15,870 nucleotides of DNA from an uncultured bacterium (GCA_913050545.1 CAJWZY010000017.1:1-15870); one strand, 5' to 3'; shown: positions 8,801-14,977, counted from the first letter of the stretch. Notes: generated from the letters alone by a model not told the origin. Program-made: numbers and translations.

Positions 8801-9303
8801 CTCACGTTGAAACCATGGACCCGAAAGTCCGGCAGGGATGCCGCGGGCTTGCCGCTCTCAGTCGCTGTTGCACCTGCAGGTGAAGGTGCCTTCCTCAACA
8901 ATTCCGAAAGGTTCAGCTTCCCATCAGGGCCAATGGAGACCTCTGCCCGGCCCCCCTCAACGACAACGAGTTCCGGGTTGAAGCTGCCCAGGCAGAGCGC
9001 GCCGAAGTCCGGAACGATCCTGATCCGGGGGAGCTCGATGATGGAGACAGGAGGAATATTACCCTCTCCCCCCGGGCGTAAAATCCGCAGGCCCCTCAGG
9101 AGCACCCCATCGGAAAAATCAAACTCCGCTGAGGTGATCTCAAAGGGTACGTCGAGTTTCTCCTGCAGGAGCGCCTCGACTCGCGACCTGACAGCTGAGG
9201 GACGGGTGGCCAGCCACAGGTTGATGGCCAGGACCAGGAAAATGACGGCACACAACCCGCCAAACATCAGCGTCAGCCTGGATCTGCGCAGTCTAGGAGA
9301 CAA
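5899..9303 (-). CDS. AsmA-like envelope protein (large, N-terminally anchored)
   Basis: This is a 1134-residue protein with a single N-terminal membrane anchor (about 11-32) after an Arg-rich start, giving an inner-membrane protein whose bulk faces the periplasm. The body is beta-rich with many repeated 'G.v.l....' strands. The C-terminal portion (about 960-1110) has the AsmA-like C-terminal pattern: LPVFLEIFKIFNI, then SLGFSDLVKR, a KIEKGRFTTDDLQL segment, SFSGSGSMDFNGRLALELEPQLPGS and a final strand plus VSGDVAAPGVDL. AsmA, TamB and YhdP proteins are thought to form lipid-transfer bridges between the membranes; the role here is inferred from family. The tail is Pro- and charge-rich. The start is taken as TTG at 9303, 10 nt after AAGGAG; the first in-frame ATG (residue 13) has no ribosome site and would cut the positive N-terminus. 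It follows tsaB by 15 bp, suggesting one transcript. Confidence 0.85.
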   Translation of the reverse strand: MSPRLRRSRLTLMFGGLCAVIFLVLAINLWLATRPSAVRSRVEALLQEKLDVPFEITSAEFDFSDGVLLRGLRILRPGGEGNIPPVSIIELPRIRIVPDFGALCLGSFNPELVVVEGGRAEVSIGPDGKLNLSELLRKAPSPAGATATESGKPAASLPDFRVHGFNVSFSDSRKDLAVTATGLELDLNSDTSGGLKVKAGFRLDGAARVEVEGRLAGGLADVSTGPVEATFSVFEFDPMGRFSVLLDEETRKLAQERSFRGRVNLEGAVGFDEKSGLKVRRLQSSLAGCSLVVPGIEQSLVLAGGTVEWTGNMLVVNDARGEISGGKMSLNAKAGLDPAGGSVTTLGGALRLESLPVDEGLLALLVPELTRTYPGIVIRGRAGLTCETAGELKFPPALDAVTATVQLSGFEVNHRELGFPVEKLSGTLSLEKGLVKVGDTLTGKYGAASLAVSQLSYDAAGAGALEAVVELGGEAPADCLPLDSRLRSVLSEKVKGAVTEWDNLQPEGWVALKARVFAEPAKGEEKTRPAPYVLLSVYPRELKIRHKFFPYQVEKISGEALYDSRSPELGVNLDVQGLHGARKIFCKGSFGVQPSLREGEEKKRPGVDLTITCDNFGYDKALAAALEPEVAELVENLAFKGVFKASVGINSNKAGKPMVRTALDLVEGEIRPVDFPYLLKLGAGKIVILGSGKVELSGFRTSDSRVVFDGSFAEVDGKPRLDYKLRLTDFEIDRSLPDAFPDRLKKFLTGLGLQGAFSGRLSGWYVKDPQDPANDKVYFEGTEIRTKNAAVDFGVKISEMNASGRFTGGNEKDRPNYFWGEVRVEKARFNRLQLQDGDIVFAFGERHDRIRRLEENAEDAEKTAPYLSSSIIGRLSQGDISETFQMSIASENFYKGRLNGMLYIDTGDKQGDLGGEFAASGVQLSEASVDVFRLGGNGVGGVANGKVFFAGKTGDQDSIRGEGFGSIREAELARLPVFLEIFKIFNIPTLVSLGFSDLVKRSKIDSLDIPYKIEKGRFTTDDLQLKSANSILSFSGSGSMDFNGRLALELEPQLPGSKIKVPILSDIIDLTGIDLEKIVSGIKKGILKIKVSGDVAAPGVDLIAASVVGVPVGPPPGPAKKKDDDKGEEPPPGE

Positions 9304-9318
9304 TTACTGGATTCTCCT

Positions 9319-10083
9319 TCATTGGTCCTCTCCCGCCAGCTTCCTGGCCAGCACGATCTCCGGCTCGGACGGACGCAAATAGGCGGGCTTCAGAGAGTGA
9401 ATCGCTTCCTGGTCAAAATTCGCCTCCCCCAGGGGTCCCAGGGACAAACCTGCAAGGGTGGCTGCCCTCGGCTGGTCCCACTCAACGGGACCACGGTTAT
9501 AACCATACTCGCTTGCGCAAACGCTGCCACCATCATCCTCAAGAGCGCTGAGGAAACTGTCGGCTCCCCTGCCAAGGATCCAGGCAGGCCCCTCCAGCAG
9601 GCCAGCAAGCTCCGACAACGGAGCCACCTGGTCTTCAGCCGTCCTCTGCGGCCGGCCTCCCTCCCCGCGCCTGAAATGAGCGCCGTAAAAGAAACCTCTC
9701 CTGCCATCGAGCACCGGGATGAAGGAATCGACTGCTCCCCCCTCGACCTCTCGCCCGGAGCCAGGGGACTCCATGGCAAAGGCGGCCATTACCTCCAGGG
9801 AAGAAAGCGCAACGACAGGAATCCTGAGGGCAATGGCCAGCGTTTTTGCCGCTGTCACCCCCACCCTGCACCCTGTATAGGAACCAGGCCCGACACTCAC
9901 ACTGATGCCACCGAGATCGCCCGCGGCAAAACCTCCCTGGCGAAGCAGGTTGTCAATCCTGTCGGCGAACTCCCGGGCATGAGCCATATCGGAGGAAAAG
10001 GTGTCCTCCTGCCGCACACCCTCACTGTCAAAGAGTGCCAGGCTGCCCCGGGGATCTGAGGTTTCTATTGCCAGGTAAATCAT
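9319..10083 (-). CDS. tsaB: tRNA threonylcarbamoyladenosine biosynthesis protein TsaB (YeaZ)
   Basis: TsaB is the ASKHA-fold partner of TsaD in the complex that makes N6-threonylcarbamoyladenosine at position 37 of ANN-decoding tRNAs. The protein has 254 residues, slightly longer than E. coli TsaB. It begins MIYLAIETSDPRGSLAL, the typical first strand, and carries the family signature ISVSVGPGSYTGCRVGV followed by AAKTLAIAL (about 60-86) and VVALSSLEVMA. The second half is less conserved, as is usual. The ATG at 10083 has no clear Shine-Dalgarno. It heads the minus-strand cluster with the AsmA-like gene 15 bp downstream, and is divergent from tpiA across 388 bp. No tsaD, tsaE or rimI partner lies in the window. 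Confidence 0.95.
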   Translation of the reverse strand: MIYLAIETSDPRGSLALFDSEGVRQEDTFSSDMAHAREFADRIDNLLRQGGFAAGDLGGISVSVGPGSYTGCRVGVTAAKTLAIALRIPVVALSSLEVMAAFAMESPGSGREVEGGAVDSFIPVLDGRRGFFYGAHFRRGEGGRPQRTAEDQVAPLSELAGLLEGPAWILGRGADSFLSALEDDGGSVCASEYGYNRGPVEWDQPRAATLAGLSLGPLGEANFDQEAIHSLKPAYLRPSEPEIVLARKLAGEDQ

Positions 10084-10159
10084 GGCTGGAGCATAGCTGT
10101 GATCGTGCTGCTGAACATTAAAAAGTTATCGGAGGTGGAACCCAGCCCGCAAGAGCCGG

Positions 10160-10197
10160 GGAGCCGGGGCCGAAATGGCCTCTCCGGGGTAGTTTTT
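10160..10197 (+). terminator. Possible hairpin with T-run (weak terminator candidate)
   Basis: Arms GGAG...GGCC and GGCC...CTCC enclose GAAAT, and five T residues follow about 7 nt later on the plus strand. No plus-strand gene lies upstream within 8 kb, so its purpose would be to stop stray transcription ahead of the tpiA promoter. The stem is interrupted and the T-run is not adjacent; this is speculative. Confidence 0.2.
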
Positions 10198-10293
10198 CGC
10201 CCTGGAGAACTAAATGCAACGCCAGATCCAGTATTCCGATAAATGCGGACGCCTCCAGCGGCTATTCAGAAGTCTGCCGAAAGCATTATGTCT

Positions 10294-10322
10294 TTGACAC
10301 TCGTGCCTTGCCCAAATACTAT
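10294..10322 (+). promoter_or_regulatory. Sigma-70 promoter for the tpiA-secG-yicC-gmk run
   Basis: TTGACA (10294-10299) is a perfect -35 box and TACTAT (10317-10322) is a good -10 box, with the optimal 17-bp spacer. Transcription would start near 10329, giving a leader of about 143 nt before the tpiA ATG. It is the best promoter match I found in the window. Confidence 0.7.
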
Positions 10323-10471
10323 AAGCCGTTTCTCTACGCCCGCTTGCAGACATCTGGTGGGCAGAATTGAGCATTTGAGGGGTACCTGGAGTCGCCGGAT
10401 TCCGGCTCCGGTCACATCGACCCGGGGACTTCTTCTCTCTACTTACTATCGAGTTAGCAAGACTTTACGCC

Positions 10472-11287
10472 ATGACTGAACCTGTAAACCGAACGCCGCT
10501 CATTGCGGGCAACTGGAAAATGAATACCACCCTCGAAAGCGGGGTGGCGTTGGCAAAGAATATCCTCGAGGGTGTCGCCGCAATTGATGCCGGTTTCAGT
10601 ACCCCCGGGTGGGAAATCGCCTTTTACCCTCCCGCCACCTCGCTCGCCCTGGTTGCAGATCTTTGTGCCGGGTTTGACGCCTGCGATGTGCTTGTCGGCG
10701 CTCAGAATATGCATGCGGAGGACAGCGGTGCTTTTACCGGGGAAATCTCAGCCGAGATGGTTCTCTCCTGCGGAGCAGGCAGTGTCCTCCTGGGACACTC
10801 CGAACGACGTCATGTTTTCAACGAGACCGATGCGGAAATCGGCGCCAAGGTAAAGGCGGCCGTCGATGCGGCCATCACTCCTGTTCTCTGTGTTGGAGAA
10901 AAACTCGAAGAGCGCGATGCGGACAAAACGATGGAGGTCGTCGCCCACCAGCTCGAGGCAGGAATCGAGGGGCTGACCGAAGCCGAGCAGCTGAAAACAG
11001 TAATCGTCGCCTACGAGCCCGTCTGGGCCATCGGAACCGGCAGAACTGCTTCCCCTGCCCAGGCCCAGGAGGTCCACGGTTTCCTGCGGAAAGAGCTTGG
11101 AAAGGCCTTTGAAAAACGCGGCGGTAAAGCCGAAGATCGAGAAACAATAAGAATTTTATACGGTGGTAGCGTCAAGCCTGATAACGCTTCAGAATTGCTT
11201 GGTGAAACCGATATCGATGGTGCGCTCGTAGGCGGAGCGAGCCTCGATGCACAGTCTTTCCTCGGCATTTGCGAAGGAAGCAACTGA
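10472..11287 (+). CDS. tpiA: Triosephosphate isomerase
   Basis: TpiA interconverts dihydroxyacetone phosphate and glyceraldehyde 3-phosphate in glycolysis and gluconeogenesis. The protein has 271 residues, a little longer than typical (about 250). All catalytic signatures are present: AGNWKMN with Asn14 and Lys16, LLGHSERR with electrophilic His109, AYEPVWAIGTG with catalytic Glu182 and the flexible loop 6, and the phosphate-binding YGGSVKPDNASELL and GALVGGASL near the C-terminus. ATG at 10472 is the only plausible start, but no Shine-Dalgarno precedes it (the bases are GACTTTACGCC), so initiation may depend on leader structure. It is the first gene of a plus-strand run with secG, yicC and gmk. 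Confidence 0.98.
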   Translation: MTEPVNRTPLIAGNWKMNTTLESGVALAKNILEGVAAIDAGFSTPGWEIAFYPPATSLALVADLCAGFDACDVLVGAQNMHAEDSGAFTGEISAEMVLSCGAGSVLLGHSERRHVFNETDAEIGAKVKAAVDAAITPVLCVGEKLEERDADKTMEVVAHQLEAGIEGLTEAEQLKTVIVAYEPVWAIGTGRTASPAQAQEVHGFLRKELGKAFEKRGGKAEDRETIRILYGGSVKPDNASELLGETDIDGALVGGASLDAQSFLGICEGSN

Positions 11288-11310
11288 CCGGGTTCACTGG
11301 CAGAACCCGG
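11288..11310 (+). other. Hairpin 1 in the tpiA-secG gap
   Basis: CCGGGTTC (11288-11295) and GAACCCGG (11303-11310) form a perfect 8-bp stem with a 7-nt loop directly after the tpiA stop codon. No T-run follows (CCTTAACT), so it is more likely a partial attenuator, an mRNA-stabilising structure or a processing site than a full terminator. Confidence 0.5.
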
Positions 11311-11328
11311 CCTTAACTAAAAAACACA

Positions 11329-11349
11329 GGAACCGTCCAGGACGGTTCC
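11329..11349 (+). other. Hairpin 2 in the tpiA-secG gap
   Basis: GGAACCGTCC (11329-11338) and GGACGGTTCC (11340-11349) are perfect inverted copies around a single A; in RNA an 8-bp stem with a 5-nt loop is realistic. It ends about 16 nt before the secG ribosome-binding site. As DNA it is also a good dyad for a repressor. Confidence 0.5.
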
Positions 11350-11374
11350 AGCGAGTAAAAATCCCGGAGGCAAA

Positions 11375-11830
11375 ATGATTTTCGAGTTCTTTCCCGTTTT
11401 GGGTTTCTGGAGCGGCTTAGGGTGGGGCCTGGCGGGCTGCGTAATCGCCTTCCTTGCCTTGCTGATGATCCTTTCCATCGTCTTCCTGCAGGACTCCAAG
11501 GAAGGTGGGCTTGGTGGCGCGTTCGGTTCAGCCGGCGGCGGAGATTCCGTGCTGGGTGCCAGCGGGCAGCAAGGGATTGTCAAGGTCACCGCGGTAATGA
11601 GCATCATCTTCTTTGTACTGATCATCGGCTGGGGGGTAATGGGGTCGAGCGGCCCTGGAGCCTCGAACAGCAAGACCCAGAAAATTATCGATGGCGACAA
11701 AAAATCTTCGGAGGCCAGCACAGGATCTTCGGAGGCCAGCCCGGCTGCGCCGGCCGGGGGAGCTGTGGGGCCGGCTCCCGCCGATGGAAAAACCGGTGGC
11801 GGCGAATCCTCCGACGGCAGCGGCAAATGA
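11375..11830 (+). CDS. secG: Preprotein translocase subunit SecG, with extended hydrophilic tail
   Basis: SecG is the small two-span subunit of the SecYEG channel that aids SecA-driven export. The first transmembrane segment is at about 10-38, ending LSIVFLQDSKEGGLGGAFG; the conserved Gly-rich cytoplasmic loop (SAGGGDSVLGASG) follows, and the second segment is at about 70-92. The protein has 151 residues, against about 110 in E. coli, because of a C-terminal tail of about 55 residues rich in Ser, Gly, Ala and Pro. The tail includes a duplicated SSEAS encoded by two copies of tcttcggaggccagc. GGAGG lies 4 bases before ATG 11375. Its place directly after tpiA is a common bacterial arrangement. 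Confidence 0.93.
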   Translation: MIFEFFPVLGFWSGLGWGLAGCVIAFLALLMILSIVFLQDSKEGGLGGAFGSAGGGDSVLGASGQQGIVKVTAVMSIIFFVLIIGWGVMGSSGPGASNSKTQKIIDGDKKSSEASTGSSEASPAAPAGGAVGPAPADGKTGGGESSDGSGK

Positions 11831-11843
11831 ATCACTTATTGGA

Positions 11844-11861
11844 TTCCTGCTCACGCAGGAA
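11844..11861 (+). other. Hairpin between secG and yicC
   Basis: TTCCTGC (11844-11850) and GCAGGAA (11855-11861) form a 7-bp stem with loop TCAC. It lies just before the yicC ribosome site AGGAG (11864-11868) and could modulate initiation or be a processing point. No T-run is present. Confidence 0.4.
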
Positions 11862-11876
11862 CAGGAGTCTCGAAGC

Positions 11877-12758
11877 ATGCGCAGCATGACGGGTTACGGT
11901 GACGCTGTTTCCGAAACGCCTGAATTCGTACTGATCATCGATATCAAGGCCGTCAATAACCGCTTTCTGAAGATTAACTCGAAAATATGTGACGAGGTCA
12001 GCTTTCTCCAGGTCGACCTGGAGGAGGCCGTGCGAAAGCAGCTGGCAAGAGGCTCGATCTTTTTCACCATCCGTTTCCAGCCGGCAAAACCTTCCGATCT
12101 TTACCAGGTAAACGAAGACGTTGTAAAGAAATACGCAGATACCGTAGAGCGGCTGGGCAAGGAGCTCAACACCAGCGAGGAGATAAGACTGCAGGACATC
12201 CTCGCCCTCCCTGGCGCCATCAAGGCTGATGACACCGTCATTCCCGAAAGAGAAAAAGTGCTTCCGGTCGCATTGGACACCATGGAAAGAGCCCTCGGTA
12301 AGCTGGTCGAAATGCGTGAGCGTGAAGGCAAAAACCTGCATGACGAACTCGAAAACCGATGCGGGAAACTGGATGAGCTGATGCTGGAAGTAAAAAAGAA
12401 CGCGCCGCAGGCCCTCGAAGACCATTTCAGGAAAATAGAAGAACGCACCGGGGTCCTGCTGGGAGAGCAGAAGGCGGGCCTCAGCGAAGGCGATATCCTC
12501 AGGGAGGCGGCCCTGCTTGCGGAGCGCTCGGATATCACCGAGGAGATCGCACGGATGGACAGCCATCTCGAACAGTTCCTCGGCGCACTCACAGTTGACG
12601 AACCCGTGGGCCGGAAGCTCGAGTTTATCTGCCAGGAAATGTTCAGAGAATCCAACACCATGGGCTCCAAGGCGCCTGGCAACGAGGTCAGCAAGTTCGT
12701 CGTTGAAATCAAAGCCGAGGTAGACCGGGTGAAGGAACAGGTTCTCAACGTTGAGTAA
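11877..12758 (+). CDS. yicC: YicC family endoribonuclease
   Basis: The protein has 293 residues, as usual for YicC. It opens MRSMTGYGDA, the standard family N-terminus, followed by the IDIKAVNNRFLKI motif (about 21-33). The C-terminal DUF1732 domain is clear: ITEEIARMDSHLEQF, then PVGRKLEFICQEMFRESNT, GSKA, and VVEIKAEVDRVKEQVLNVE at the end. E. coli YicC has been reported as an endoribonuclease acting on small RNA; the role here is inferred from family. The start at 11877 follows AGGAG by 8-9 nt; the frame is open further upstream into secG, but those codons read as out-of-frame secG tail. It overlaps gmk by 8 nt, so gmk translation is probably coupled. Confidence 0.94.
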   Translation: MRSMTGYGDAVSETPEFVLIIDIKAVNNRFLKINSKICDEVSFLQVDLEEAVRKQLARGSIFFTIRFQPAKPSDLYQVNEDVVKKYADTVERLGKELNTSEEIRLQDILALPGAIKADDTVIPEREKVLPVALDTMERALGKLVEMREREGKNLHDELENRCGKLDELMLEVKKNAPQALEDHFRKIEERTGVLLGEQKAGLSEGDILREAALLAERSDITEEIARMDSHLEQFLGALTVDEPVGRKLEFICQEMFRESNTMGSKAPGNEVSKFVVEIKAEVDRVKEQVLNVE

Positions 12759-13320
12759 GAGAGGACGCCTGATCGTCATATCCGGCCCCTCGGGGGTCGG
12801 CAAAACCAGCATCTGCGAGGCGCTGCTGAAGAAGCCAGAGTTTAAACGAGTCATCACCTGCACCACCCGGCCTCCACGCGAAGGGGAGCAGGATGGAATC
12901 GATTATTTTTTTTCGGCCAGGAACGATTTTGAAGAAGGAATAAAGGACGGCCGGTTCCTCGAGCACGCAGAGGTTTACGGAAACCTCTACGGAACTCCGA
13001 GAAGCCAGGTCGAGGACGGAATTGCGAAAGGCAACGACCTGCTACTCAATATAGATGTACAGGGTGCCCGCCTGGTAAGGGACTCAGGAATCCCGGACCT
13101 GGTGACTGTTTTTATTGATGCTCCCAGTGAGGAGGAACTCGAGAGGCGGCTCGTCAGCAGGGCCGCTGATGCAGAAGAAGACATCCGGCAGCGCCTGGAA
13201 ATCGCCAGGAGCGAAAGAAAGGAAAGATCCGCCTACCATCACATCGTCGTCAACGACGATTTCGACAGGGCGGTACAGGAATTAGAGGCTTTACTCGAAG
13301 CCCCGGTCGAATCAAACTAA
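12751..13320 (+). CDS. gmk: Guanylate kinase
   Basis: Gmk phosphorylates GMP to GDP with ATP. The protein has 189 residues. Visible motifs are the P-loop SGPSGVGKTS (11-20), the GMP-binding TTRPPREGEQDGIDYFF (38-54), HAEVYGNLYGTP (72-83), NIDVQGA (100-106), and the lid and Arg-rich RLVSRAADAEEDIRQRL (133-149). It appears to start at TTG 12751, inside the last codons of yicC (8-nt overlap), with AAGGAACAGG upstream as a distant ribosome site; no in-frame ATG lies before the P-loop. The order yicC-gmk-rpoZ is conserved in many bacteria. Confidence 0.96.
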   Translation: MSKRGRLIVISGPSGVGKTSICEALLKKPEFKRVITCTTRPPREGEQDGIDYFFSARNDFEEGIKDGRFLEHAEVYGNLYGTPRSQVEDGIAKGNDLLLNIDVQGARLVRDSGIPDLVTVFIDAPSEEELERRLVSRAADAEEDIRQRLEIARSERKERSAYHHIVVNDDFDRAVQELEALLEAPVESN

Positions 13321-13353
13321 GGAATCATTCAAAGATTTATTTGGAGTCAAAAC

Positions 13354-14244
13354 ATGCTCGATATCGATACGGAAGAAGAACTGGTCCAGCTCGTTGGAGG
13401 CAAGTTCAGGTTAACCGCGCTTATCCAGAAGCGAATGGCCGAATTGAACAGGGGTGCTCCGCCCCTGGTTGAATTTGAAAACAACGAGAAGCCCGATCTG
13501 CGCACGATCGTGATCAAGGAGATCACGCGCTTTCTACGTATCTGGCAGCAAACTATCCTGCCGCCGGCGATTACAACCACGCTGTACTTCGTCATTTTTG
13601 GCAACCTGATTGGCCCACGCATTGGCCAAATGGACGGCTTTAACTACATGGATTTCATCGTCCCGGGCCTGATACTCATGGCGGTCATCACCAGCAGCTA
13701 TTCCAACGTGGTGTCGTCATTCTTTGGCGCCAAGTTCATGCGCTCGGTGGAGGAGATTCTGGTTTCACCGACGCCCAACGTCATCATCCTGACTGGTTTC
13801 GTTGTCGGCGGCATGGCCCGCGGCATCATCGTCGGCTTGGTGGTGACGCTGGTATCACTTTTTTTCAGTGATCTCAGAATTCACGACCCCGCTGTGCTCG
13901 CCAGTGTGGTTATCCTGACGGCAATACTGTTCTCGCTGGGCGGGTTTATCAATGCGGTCTTTGCCAAAAGTTTCGACGACGTTTCCATCGTACCGACTTT
14001 CGTGCTGACACCGCTGACTTACCTCGGCGGCATTTTCTATTCCATCCACCTGCTGCCTGAGTTCTGGCAAGGGGTATCCATGGCCAATCCAATCCTGTAC
14101 ATGATCAACGCGTTCCGCTTCGGTTTCCTGGGCATTTCTGACATCAACATCGCCTTTTCCTATGCCATCATTATCATCTTTATTCTGGTGTTGTTTGCCC
14201 TCAGCCTGCGACTGCTGCACCGCGGCTACGGGATCCGCCAATAA
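13354..14244 (+). CDS. yadH: Chimeric ORF: omega-subunit (RpoZ) N-terminus joined to a YadH-type ABC-2 permease
   Basis: This single open frame has 296 residues. Residues 1 to about 50 (LVQLVGGKFRLTALIQKR, then LNRGAPPLVE) read as the N-terminal helices of the small RNA polymerase omega subunit, exactly where rpoZ is expected after gmk, with GGAG 7 nt before ATG 13354. From about residue 55 (KEITRFLRIWQQT) to the end it matches E. coli YadH as I recall it almost from that protein's start: LPPAITTTLYFVIFGNLIG, MDFIVPGLILMAVIT, FFGAKFMRSVEEILVSP, SFDDVSIVPTFVLTPLTYLGG and NPILYMINAFRFG. It has six hydrophobic segments and the ABC-2 permease signature. The partner ATPase YadG, normally just upstream, is missing. 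Both halves are well formed and in frame. The simplest explanation is a join of two genomes (assembly chimera or recombination) at about 13,495-13,525; an authentic fusion is less likely. Confidence 0.85.
   Translation: MLDIDTEEELVQLVGGKFRLTALIQKRMAELNRGAPPLVEFENNEKPDLRTIVIKEITRFLRIWQQTILPPAITTTLYFVIFGNLIGPRIGQMDGFNYMDFIVPGLILMAVITSSYSNVVSSFFGAKFMRSVEEILVSPTPNVIILTGFVVGGMARGIIVGLVVTLVSLFFSDLRIHDPAVLASVVILTAILFSLGGFINAVFAKSFDDVSIVPTFVLTPLTYLGGIFYSIHLLPEFWQGVSMANPILYMINAFRFGFLGISDINIAFSYAIIIIFILVLFALSLRLLHRGYGIRQ
13490..13525. other. Putative chimeric junction
   Basis: Codons for residues 50-57 (RTIVIKEI, 13501-13524) could belong to either partner: omega subunits continue with a hydrophobic 'I..EI' stretch, and YadH proteins have 'T.V.KEI.RF' near the N-terminus. 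A short shared sequence here would explain the seamless frame. Genes before the join look Planctomycetes-like and genes after it look gammaproteobacterial. Confidence 0.6.
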
Positions 14245-14252
14245 ACTTTACG

Positions 14253-14531
14253 ATGACGCCTGACCATAAAATGATCCTCTACACCCGTAACTGGTGCGGC
14301 TTCTGCACGCTGGTAACACGCACCGCAGCAACACTTGGCGCAACCATTGAGGAGCGCAACATCTGGCAAAACAGGAAATGGCGCCAGGAGCTCATTGACG
14401 GGCGTGGCTGCGCCAGCGTGCCAGTGCTGCGGCGAAACTGTGCTGACGGTAGCAGCGACTGGATGCCTGAATCCGGCGACATCGTCCGCTACCTCAGCGA
14501 GCATTACGGCAAGGCAGGCCCGCCCGACTGA
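14253..14531 (+). CDS. Glutaredoxin-like / GST N-terminal domain protein
   Basis: This is a 92-residue thioredoxin-fold protein. It has the redox motif WCGFC (residues 14-18; Cys-x2-Cys), a cis-Pro in ASVPVL and the C-terminal helix ESGDIVRYLSEHY, the pattern of glutaredoxins and of the N-terminal domain of glutathione S-transferases. It would reduce disulfides using glutathione, but no substrate is indicated. ATG at 14253 lies 8 bp after the permease stop; ATG at 14271, just before ILYTRNWCGFC, is an alternative start. No good ribosome site is visible, so translation is probably coupled to the permease. Its stop codon overlaps the presumed start of the next gene. Confidence 0.82.
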   Translation: MTPDHKMILYTRNWCGFCTLVTRTAATLGATIEERNIWQNRKWRQELIDGRGCASVPVLRRNCADGSSDWMPESGDIVRYLSEHYGKAGPPD

Positions 14532-14977
14532 CGCCGGCCAGGTCCACCCCGCCTGCGGCGCCGGGCTCTTACATTCTCGTCATCCGCAGCGAGCGGCAGG
14601 CCGTGGTCAGCGCCGGCCGCCTGGGGACCGTACACCTTAAGCGGGGCTGGTATCTTTATGTCGGCTCGGCTTTCGGTCCGGGGGGGTTGGCCGCACGCCT
14701 TGCCCACCATCTGCGTCCGAGCGAGCGCCGCCATTGGCACATCGACTACTTGCTAGACGGTCGGGCTGTACGGGAAGTCTGGTACCGCTGCGGTGCCCGG
14801 GACCTCGAGCACCACTGGGCGCAGGCACTGCTGACCCATCCCGCGGCACAAGCGCCAGTGGCAGGCTTTGGCGCAACCGATTGCCGTTGCCGATCGCACC
14901 TCATCGGCGTTGTGCGTGGCCAAGATCTTGCTGCCCTTAAAAATCTGCTGTCGCCCACGGTGTGGCGACTGCGCTGA
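14528..14977 (+). CDS. DUF123-type GIY-YIG domain protein, apparent CTG start
   Basis: The frame encodes about 149 residues. The conserved region starts GSYILVIRSERQAVVSAG, then LKRGWYLYVGSAFGPGGLAARLAHH, HWHIDYLL, a central segment with LEHHWAQAL, and GFGATDCRCRSHLIGV, matching DUF123 (GIY-YIG-like nuclease fold). Function in bacteria is not established. No ATG, GTG or TTG lies between the in-frame TGA at 14468 and GTG 14603, and starting at 14603 would delete the first conserved strand. CTG at 14528 overlaps the preceding gene's TGA as CTGA, mimicking an ATGA coupling site, so I take it as the start. An alternative is a sequencing error here. Confidence 0.75.
   Translation: MTPARSTPPAAPGSYILVIRSERQAVVSAGRLGTVHLKRGWYLYVGSAFGPGGLAARLAHHLRPSERRHWHIDYLLDGRAVREVWYRCGARDLEHHWAQALLTHPAAQAPVAGFGATDCRCRSHLIGVVRGQDLAALKNLLSPTVWRLR

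Larger units (their letters stand above)
10084..10471. other. Divergent intergenic region between tsaB and tpiA
   Basis: This 388-bp stretch has no convincing gene. It holds a GC-rich hairpin candidate (about 10160-10186, GGAG/CTCC and GGCC/GGCC arms around GAAAT) followed by TTTTT at 10193-10197, a near-consensus promoter directed to tpiA (10294-10322), and a leader of about 143 nt. No tRNA-like cloverleaf was recognised. I saw no strong promoter for tsaB on the minus strand. Confidence 0.6.

Noticed and set aside
10200..10470. Possible tRNA or riboswitch in the tsaB-tpiA gap
   Set aside because: No T-loop or acceptor pairing and no riboswitch core that I know; only a promoter and a simple hairpin are supportable.
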